Source: Halobacillus_A sp043497005 (GTDB taxonomy: Bacteria > Bacillota > Bacilli > Bacillales > Halobacillaceae). From it: a stretch of 64,000 bases of DNA. The position numbers were made by a program, and so were the translations under genes. The DNA lies in NCBI RefSeq assembly GCF_043497005.1, contig NZ_JBIEKE010000002.1, positions 434,001-498,000 of the forward strand. Direction: 5' to 3'. This document shows, piece after piece, positions 58,781 to 64,000 of this stretch. Position 1 is the stretch's first letter. Each line of letters begins with the position of its first letter. A model generated the notes under the pieces. That model ran no database searches and had not been told where the DNA came from. It worked only from the letters and a program-made list of their open reading frames with translations.

Positions 58781-61450
58781 TTATTGTTCCTCGTTTTCTG
58801 GCTCTTCATTAGTTTCACCTGAAGAATCCTCTTCTTCAGAAGAGCCTTCGTCATCAGGCTCTGGTGATTCCTCAGTCTCTTCAGTATCCTCTTCTTCGGT
58901 AGGAGAGCTTTCTTCTTCACTATCCTCGTTTTCATTGTTTCCACTGTTTCCATTATTATCATCATTGTTGCCATTTCCGTTGTTTTCTTCTTCAGTATTT
59001 TCTTCAGATTCACCTTCATCATTAGATTCGTCTTCGGCATCTGACTCGCTGTTTTCATCAGTTTCTTCTTCCGTTTCTTCTCCGGATTCTTCTTCAGATT
59101 CCTCTTCCGTTTCTTCTGACTCTTCTTCACCACCTGGAACTGTAACACTGGCCGATTGAGGATCGCTTTCTTCAGCATCCCCGCTGTCACTTGCGGCAAT
59201 AACAGTGAATTCATAGGTGGAACCAGGTTGAATTTGAGAGATTTCCATGCTTTGACTCTGCGTTGTAGTCAGTTCTCGAGCATCTCCGCCATCTGTAGCC
59301 ACTGATACTTCAAAGGTAACATCGTCATCATCATAGCTCCATTCTAAATCTATAGCCTCTGTATCTTCGTTGTATGTGGCTGTTAATCCTCCGACTGCAT
59401 CCATTTTATCAAATTGTTCGGACGTTTCAGTCGGTTTGTTATCCACGTGGAATAACTCACTTACAATTTGACTTTCAGGAGTGTAGTCACTAGGAAGCTC
59501 CGCCGGGCGAGAACCGTCTTCAACATCAACCCATTCGACCGAATCTGGTCTTTGAAAATCTTCGGGAGCGTTACCTTCGGATATGTGGCCCATAACGGAT
59601 TTAAACAATTGCCGCGGAATTTGTTGAGAACTGTCAGACAAGTTTACGTTATTATCACTATACCCAGTCCAAATGGAAACGGAATAGTCAGTCGTATAAC
59701 CACTAAACCAAACATCAGGTACAATGTCTTGACCATCACTAGTTTCGCGGTTGGTAGTTCCTGTTTTACCTGCTACCGGCAGTCCTGGAATATTTGCTGC
59801 AGTACCTGTACCGTCACTCATTACAGATTCAAGCATTGAGGTTATCATATAAGCTGTGGAGTCGCTCATAGCTGACTTAGATTCTGGCCTTAAATCAGTT
59901 GTCTGTCCGTCAGCAGATTCTACTTCCCGGACAGTATGAGGTTCATTATACACTCCACCATTACCAAAGGCTGCATAAGCCCCACTCATCTGAACAGGGT
60001 TTGTCAGTACACCGCCTCCTATGGCGTCAGAAAGATTCATGGTGTCATCTTCAAACTTGAAACCTAAACCTTCAACAAAAGGTTTAGCATTCTCTACCCC
60101 TGTCTCTTCCAACATTTTAATAGCAGGAATATTAAGTGAACGACTAAGTGCATATCTCATACTGACCCAGCCTCTAAATTCACCGTCATAGTTGTTAGGC
60201 TGCCATCCATTAATATCGATTTCTTCATCGTTGATTTGGTGATAAGTAGAGAGTTTTTCATTTTCAATGGCTGGTCCGAAAGCCGTGATCGGTTTAAAAG
60301 TTGAGCCTGGCTGGCGATTAATATCCGTGGCAAAATTATAGTTTCCTTTTGTATAGTTTCGTCCACCGCCAATAGCTCGAATGGCTCCTGATTTTGTATC
60401 TGTAACTGCAATACCAGATTGAAGGTCTTCATCCGGCCATGGAACTGTTTCATCGTTTAATACTTGTTCTACATATTCTTGAGCATTAGGATCAATTGTA
60501 GTATAGATATTTAGTCCATCTTCGTAAATATTGGCATCATCCATTTTCGCGCTCACTTCTTTTTCAACTTGGTCAATAAATGCGCGATATGGAGTGTTTT
60601 CCTCTTCAGTATCTTCTACAATCATATCTTCTACGTTCGTTTGTTTTGCTTCTTCCGCTTCTTCTTCAGTAATCTTGTTGTGCTGAACCATTAAATTAAG
60701 CACGGTGTTCATTCTCTTCTGAGCTAGATCAGGATTCTCGTAAGGATCATAGCCGGAGGGTCTCTGCGGAAGACCTGCTAGCAAAGCTGATTCTGGCAGT
60801 GTTAACTCATTTAAATCTTCTTTACCAAAATAGGTATCAGCTGCTTCAACTATTCCGTAAGCCCCTTGACCGTAATAAATTTTGTTTAAATACATTTCTA
60901 AAATCGATTCTTTAGAATACTGCTGGTCTAATTTAATCGCTAAGAATTGCTCTTGAACTTTACGTTCTAACGTTTTATCGCTTGTTAAATAAGAACGCTT
61001 AACGACCTGCTGTGTTATGGTACTTGCACCTTCTGATCCAAAACCGCTTGTGACATTGGAAAGAACGGCCGCTCCAATCCTCCTAGGGTCGATACCAAAA
61101 TGATCAAAGAAACGAACATCTTCAGTAGCTAGAACTGCATCAACGGTTTGAGAGGGAAGATCATTATAACTTACTCTCGTACGTCTCTCATCTCCAGCTA
61201 CATCTGTTATTAAGTTATCGTCTTTATCATAAATTTTAGAAGAAAAGGGATCAGATAATTGCTCTTCATCTAACGCAGGTGCCTTAGCGATGTAGTAGGC
61301 GAATAAAGCCCCTACAGCCAACATAAGAACGATTCCAATTGTTAATAACGTCATAAAAATCGATTTAACTGATGGTCGTTTCCGGCCTTTTGACTTTTTC
61401 GTGTTAAGTTGCTTTCTTCTTGCTGCTCTCGACTGACTTTCATTGGCCAT
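58781..61450 (-). CDS. ponA: Class A penicillin-binding protein 1 with FN3 domain and acidic tail
   Basis: An 889-residue bifunctional peptidoglycan synthase. A basic cytoplasmic head precedes one membrane helix (about residues 30-54). The GT51 glycosyltransferase domain is at about 75-245 (ATEDVRFFDHFGIDPRRIG, STITQQVVKR). The transpeptidase has SxxK in RQPGSTFKPI (about 380), SLN and KTGTT (about 559). A fibronectin type III domain follows (about 683-770), then about 115 residues made almost only of Glu, Asp, Ser, Asn, Gly and Thr. Such a tail outside the membrane fits a high-salt habitat. recU lies 16 bases upstream in the same operon. Confidence 0.95.
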   Translation of the reverse strand: MANESQSRAARRKQLNTKKSKGRKRPSVKSIFMTLLTIGIVLMLAVGALFAYYIAKAPALDEEQLSDPFSSKIYDKDDNLITDVAGDERRTRVSYNDLPSQTVDAVLATEDVRFFDHFGIDPRRIGAAVLSNVTSGFGSEGASTITQQVVKRSYLTSDKTLERKVQEQFLAIKLDQQYSKESILEMYLNKIYYGQGAYGIVEAADTYFGKEDLNELTLPESALLAGLPQRPSGYDPYENPDLAQKRMNTVLNLMVQHNKITEEEAEEAKQTNVEDMIVEDTEEENTPYRAFIDQVEKEVSAKMDDANIYEDGLNIYTTIDPNAQEYVEQVLNDETVPWPDEDLQSGIAVTDTKSGAIRAIGGGRNYTKGNYNFATDINRQPGSTFKPITAFGPAIENEKLSTYHQINDEEIDINGWQPNNYDGEFRGWVSMRYALSRSLNIPAIKMLEETGVENAKPFVEGLGFKFEDDTMNLSDAIGGGVLTNPVQMSGAYAAFGNGGVYNEPHTVREVESADGQTTDLRPESKSAMSDSTAYMITSMLESVMSDGTGTAANIPGLPVAGKTGTTNRETSDGQDIVPDVWFSGYTTDYSVSIWTGYSDNNVNLSDSSQQIPRQLFKSVMGHISEGNAPEDFQRPDSVEWVDVEDGSRPAELPSDYTPESQIVSELFHVDNKPTETSEQFDKMDAVGGLTATYNEDTEAIDLEWSYDDDDVTFEVSVATDGGDARELTTTQSQSMEISQIQPGSTYEFTVIAASDSGDAEESDPQSASVTVPGGEEESEETEEESEEESGEETEEETDENSESDAEDESNDEGESEENTEEENNGNGNNDDNNGNSGNNENEDSEEESSPTEEEDTEETEESPEPDDEGSSEEEDSSGETNEEPENEEQ

Positions 61451-61466
61451 GTCGTCATTCCTCCAT

Positions 61467-62051
61467 TCAAAAATAGAGCTTATCTATAGCTTTGGCGTAA
61501 TCGACTCTTGCTTGAAAGTGAAAATTAAGGGCAATTCCTTTTTCTTTAATATCAAGATAAGGTATCGATTTTCGCCCGCCATTTAATTGAACTTCCCAAT
61601 AAGAAAACAAATTTTCTGCAGGGAAAAGATAGGTTTCATCATGCACAGTAAATTTAACGATAAGAAAACAAATTCCACCGTGTTGATGACAATCCTTCAT
61701 GTGATCAATTTGATGCTGATGGATGTTACTCAAAGGAAATGACGTCTTGTTTTTTGTCTCCTTTGCTTCAAAATCCACGTAACGTCCTCGATAAACTCCG
61801 TTAAAATCAGTTGTGGAAGCTTGTTTAAAATATGCTTCCTTAATAACAGCCGCACTTCGTTTAGGGTAATGTACATCTACGATTTGAATCGGTGTAGGCT
61901 TTTTATGGATATTTGCAATGTTTGCGATGCGGTAATATTCATTAGTTGCAGCTATGTCATCCTCTAAAGTCATTCCCCTATTGCTAAAATCGGGTTTGGT
62001 TTTAGTATACGAAGCTCGGGCAGGGGACTTTTTCCCGTTTGGGTAATTCAC
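61467..62051 (-). CDS. recU: Holliday junction resolvase RecU
   Basis: A 194-residue nuclease that cleaves Holliday junctions and modulates RecA. Family regions are NYPNGKKSPA, SNRGMTLEDDI, KKPTPIQIVDVHYPKR and the metal site in GRYVDFEAKETKNKTSFPL (about residues 90-108). GTG 62051 is seven bases after ggaggg and aligns with the B. subtilis start (IRYPNGK); ATG 62057 is only one base from that site. Encoded head-to-tail with ponA, a conserved Firmicute pair. Confidence 0.95.
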   Translation of the reverse strand: MNYPNGKKSPARASYTKTKPDFSNRGMTLEDDIAATNEYYRIANIANIHKKPTPIQIVDVHYPKRSAAVIKEAYFKQASTTDFNGVYRGRYVDFEAKETKNKTSFPLSNIHQHQIDHMKDCHQHGGICFLIVKFTVHDETYLFPAENLFSYWEVQLNGGRKSIPYLDIKEKGIALNFHFQARVDYAKAIDKLYF

Positions 62052-62287
62052 AAACATTCCCTCCTAACATCATGAACGTATCATAACAAAAAAAGAGTTG
62101 TTCGTGTTAAAAAAATTCCTCCTCTAACTACAATTAATTAACGAACGAAACCCACAAAAGGTTTCATCTAATTATACGACGTGAAACATGATACGACAAA
62201 TTATAATCAATAAAGCATAAGTAAAAAAATCCACTGTATATTAATTCGTTGCGCCATCTTATTTTCAGGGTAGGTTGTTTTAAAAAA

Positions 62288-62317
62288 AACGCTGCTCATA
62301 CAGCAGCGTTTTTTTAA
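62288..62317. terminator. Terminator of sspM, both strands possible
   Basis: AACGCTGCT pairs perfectly with AGCAGCGTT around a five-base loop, with long A and T runs on either side. The 230 bases between it and recU are A/T-rich and hold only recU promoter space that I can see. Confidence 0.88.
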
Positions 62318-62324
62318 GAAAGTA

Positions 62325-62420
62325 TTACGTGGAAGGTCTGTTCTCACCTGCTAATTTAGGGTTATCCGTTTTAGCGGGAGTTGGCTTTTTCTTTTGGGTT
62401 TTCTTTTGTTTTTTACTCAT
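62325..62420 (-). CDS. sspM: Small acid-soluble spore protein M
   Basis: A 31-residue, very lysine-rich peptide (MSKKQKKTQKKKPTPAKTDN) ending in AGENRPST; B. subtilis SspM is 34 residues, equally basic, and ends in GGPNRPST. Both lie near recU-ponA and yppE. A strong aaggaggt site precedes the ATG at 62420, and a SigmaG-like promoter and a terminator frame it. Minor SASPs of this kind are packed in the spore core. Confidence 0.82.
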   Translation of the reverse strand: MSKKQKKTQKKKPTPAKTDNPKLAGENRPST

Positions 62421-62468
62421 GATGGACCTCCTTCATCTATAAGATGTCTTTCTTTGTTGCATTAATTC

Positions 62469-62498
62469 TAGTTTTGTCATCCTCAAAGGAGTTATACA
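62469..62498 (-). promoter_or_regulatory. Candidate SigmaG promoter of sspM
   Basis: On the minus strand, TGTATA (62498-62493), 17 bases, AAAACTA (62475-62469). These boxes and spacing are identical to those before sleB. Confidence 0.55.
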
Positions 62499-62545
62499 AA
62501 AGATCCAGAATTATCATAGCAAGAGCTTAAATAGGAGGAGATTAA

Positions 62546-62812
62546 ATGAGTAAAGATCAATCAGTTTCCCGTGCTACTTATGAGCGTCAATTTGTTCAGC
62601 TGAAAGAAAAGTTTGAACTGCTTGAAAAGCGTTTATCTTTAAAAGCGGACGAAATTGTTTTTACGATGGCTGTTTCTCACCGTAAAGAAATTGATCAACT
62701 CAAAGAAGAAGTCATACATTTAAGAGAACAAATAAAGGACGTAAAAAAAACACAAAAATCGGGATACAAAAGAAATCTTCATTTATCCTCTAGGAAAAAA
62801 TCAGTTGGATGA
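62546..62812 (+). CDS. Unknown coiled-coil protein
   Basis: An 88-residue protein that I do not recognise. Residues about 10-70 are highly helical with heptad-like leucines (FVQLKEKFELLEKRLSLKAD, then IDQLKEEVIHLREQIKDV), and the last 20 residues are basic (KSGYKRNLHLSSRKKS). No membrane segment. ATG 62546 is preceded by taggagga. It is divergent from sspM and 57 bases before yppE. It could be a small scaffold or DNA-binding protein; nothing in the sequence decides. Confidence 0.6.
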   Translation: MSKDQSVSRATYERQFVQLKEKFELLEKRLSLKADEIVFTMAVSHRKEIDQLKEEVIHLREQIKDVKKTQKSGYKRNLHLSSRKKSVG

Positions 62813-62868
62813 ACTTTGCTTAGGCAGTATAAAGAATGATATGGTATGAGAAAAAGGCAGGGTGGGTA

Positions 62869-63240
62869 ATGACGCTACGTGAACTTACAAATAAAATTAA
62901 AGAATTAATTGATCAACGTCATGAGACGTTTCTTCGCTCGGAAGGTCCTATTGATAAAAAGGATCATGCATTTTTTAACAAAGTAAAAGAAGAAACCAAA
63001 CCGATGTTTGAATTAACACAGGATTGGTTGAAAGAAGCTGAGCTTTTCGTTAAAAACAGGGGTGTAAGTGTTCACCCCAACCAAGTAAAGTCAACGCATG
63101 AAAATATTGAAATGCTTATTTTGCATAGTTATTATTTAGATGTAGATAAGAAAAGATTTAAAGAACTTCATCAATCTTCTCATTATGTGCTTGATATGGT
63201 TTTAACAGATCTCGAAAAGAAAGAACACCCTCCTAGTTAG
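62869..63240 (+). CDS. yppE: DUF1798 protein YppE
   Basis: A 123-residue all-helical protein (MTLRELTNKIKELIDQRHET, then HPNQVKSTHENIEMLILHSY) of the YppE/DUF1798 family, with the same length as B. subtilis YppE, a four-helix bundle of unknown function. ATG 62869 is used; its ribosome binding site (agggtggg) is weak, and an upstream in-frame extension lacks family residues. It lies near recU and sspM as in B. subtilis, though in the opposite direction to them here. Confidence 0.82.
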   Translation: MTLRELTNKIKELIDQRHETFLRSEGPIDKKDHAFFNKVKEETKPMFELTQDWLKEAELFVKNRGVSVHPNQVKSTHENIEMLILHSYYLDVDKKRFKELHQSSHYVLDMVLTDLEKKEHPPS

Positions 63241-63290
63241 AAGAGAAAGCTATGGCCGTGAACGGCGGGGCGAACATTTGATCAACCATA

Positions 63291-63330
63291 AATAATCCGA
63301 ACTGATTGTTACAGAATCGTTCGGATTATT
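63291..63330. terminator. Bidirectional terminator, copy 2 of a dispersed hairpin
   Basis: The outer arms AATAATCCGAAC and GTTCGGATTATT are identical to those at 8283-8322, and the flank (CATA before, TT after) is also shared; the loop differs at a few bases. It lies between convergent yppE and the RND transporter gene. Confidence 0.8.
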
Positions 63331-63356
63331 TAATAATTTTTGGTTCCCGTCTCTGA

Positions 63357-64000
63357 TTAAATTTTATGACCTCTTTTTCTGATCCGGTCAAGGATCAAAT
63401 AAAACGTAGGTACTAAAATGAGTGTTAATGCCGTTGAGAAAATTAATCCTGATACGATTGATATGGCCAGTGGTTTAAACAACACGTCGCCCGTAAAAAT
63501 AATTGGTGTTAAGGCAGCAATTGATGTAAGTGAAGTGAGAACGATAGGTCTAATTCGAGCTCTACCAGCTTCAATCACACTATCAGCTATAGATGTGTAC
63601 TGATTTTTATTTTGTTCAATAAATTCAATAAGGATAACTGAGTTTCTAACTACAATCCCTGAGAGAGAAACAATACCTAATACAGCTAAGAAGCTCAGCG
63701 GTTCATTTGTAACAAACAATCCTATAATAGCTCCTGTAATCGCGATGAAAACCGAGCTTGTTATAAGAAGAGGCATCGTTAAAGAGTTAAATTGAAGCGC
63801 AATTGTTACATAGATAAGAAACAATACAATCACAAACAATTTTGATACCTCTACAAAAAAATCGGATTGAGCGTCAGACTGTCCGGTCTCTTCAATTGTG
63901 TAGCCTTCAGGCAGCTCAGAGCTGATTGCTTCAATCTCCTCCTGGGCAGTTGAAGTAAATACAGATTCTTCACCAGTAAGCGGATAGGCCTCGATTGTAA
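63357..64000 (-). CDS. RND-family efflux transporter, C-terminal part
   Basis: The frame runs off the right edge, so only the last 213 residues are visible. About 55 residues belong to the end of the extracytoplasmic pore domain (EEIEAISSELPEGYTIEETG). Six membrane segments follow: SKLFVIVLFLIYVTIALQF is the first, then VLGIVSLSGIVVRNSVILIE, and VLTSLTSIAALTPIIFTG near the end. GRARIRPIVLTSLTSI is the typical AcrB/SwrC pattern. It is a proton-driven exporter; the substrate cannot be told. SwrC (YerP) of B. subtilis is the nearest model. It ends in a basic tail. Confidence 0.88.
   Translation of the reverse strand, partial: TIEAYPLTGEESVFTSTAQEEIEAISSELPEGYTIEETGQSDAQSDFFVEVSKLFVIVLFLIYVTIALQFNSLTMPLLITSSVFIAITGAIIGLFVTNEPLSFLAVLGIVSLSGIVVRNSVILIEFIEQNKNQYTSIADSVIEAGRARIRPIVLTSLTSIAALTPIIFTGDVLFKPLAISIVSGLIFSTALTLILVPTFYLILDRIRKRGHKI

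Noticed and set aside
58935..59159. Plus-strand open frame rich in Ser, Phe and Pro, opposite ponA
   Set aside because: It is the antisense shadow of the acidic low-complexity tail of PonA, with no ribosome binding site or family features.
62425..62495. CTCCTT that could pair with the AAGGAG of sspM, as a fourth sequestering hairpin
   Set aside because: Only six pairs, a long loop, and no co-directional vegetative gene upstream; easily chance.
1..64000. CRISPR arrays, tRNA, rRNA, T-box or other classic riboswitches
   Set aside because: I saw no regularly spaced repeats, cloverleaf genes, T-box motifs upstream of asnS or hisC, or known riboswitch cores in the spacers.

Overview
The window is a stretch of chromosome from a low-GC, Gram-positive, endospore-forming bacterium of the Bacillaceae. 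Gene order follows the Bacillus subtilis recQ-to-ponA region almost gene for gene. Spore genes are frequent (cotJABC, sleB-ypeB, spoVIF, spoIVA, ypjB, sspM). Long acidic C-terminal tails on two extracytoplasmic proteins (QcrC, PonA) suggest a moderate halophile such as Halobacillus or a relative; that placement is inference from content and was not searched. There is no prophage, CRISPR array, tRNA or rRNA gene. The only mobile element is a decayed insertion sequence.

Layout. 1-1619: end of a RecQ-family helicase, a CPBP protease-like membrane protein and a short membrane protein. 1720-3866: cotJABC on the minus strand, divergent from a CarH-type MerR/B12 regulator. 3990-10081: mecB, ddl, gudB, ypdA, ansA (minus), prsW. 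10115-12354: the sleB-ypeB germination operon. 12524-24348: ypfA, cmk, plsC, ypfD, fni, yphA, der, gpsA, spoVIF, yphE, yphF, spoIVA, hbs, mtrB. 24450-27482: heptaprenyl diphosphate and menaquinone synthesis (hepS, menG, hepT) and ndk. 27664-34670: cheR and the aromatic amino-acid supra-operon aroC-aroB-aroH-hisC-tyrA-aroA, without the trp genes found there in B. subtilis. 34732-40214: an unrecognised amidohydrolase-like protein, ypiA, ypiB, ypiF and the qcrABC menaquinol:cytochrome c reductase. 40283-50366: ypjA, ypjB, a Zn peptidase, ypjC (minus), ypjD, dapB, mgsA, bshA, cca, birA, panBCD. 50495-57989: dinG, ypmA, ypmB, aspB, asnS, dnaD, nth. 58013-58754: IS150-like remnant. 58781-62420 (minus): ponA, recU, sspM. 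62546-64000: an unknown coiled-coil protein, yppE, and the end of an RND transporter (minus).

Functional themes are respiration (menaquinone synthesis plus the bc complex), aromatic amino acids, pantothenate, bacillithiol (bshA for synthesis, ypdA for reduction), and spore formation and germination.

The most interesting signal is regulatory. Three genes that follow vegetative genes without an intrinsic terminator (spoVIF, ypjB and the amidohydrolase-like gene at 34732) carry a hairpin whose right arm covers the ribosome binding site or start codon. A sporulation-type promoter lies in or next to the left arm or loop. Transcripts from that promoter would lack the left arm and be translatable; read-through transcripts from upstream would fold and be silenced. 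Other notable points are the CarH-type light/B12 sensor, a likely catalytically dead amidohydrolase fold, missing bshB1, trp and folE neighbours, and a duplicated bidirectional terminator element.
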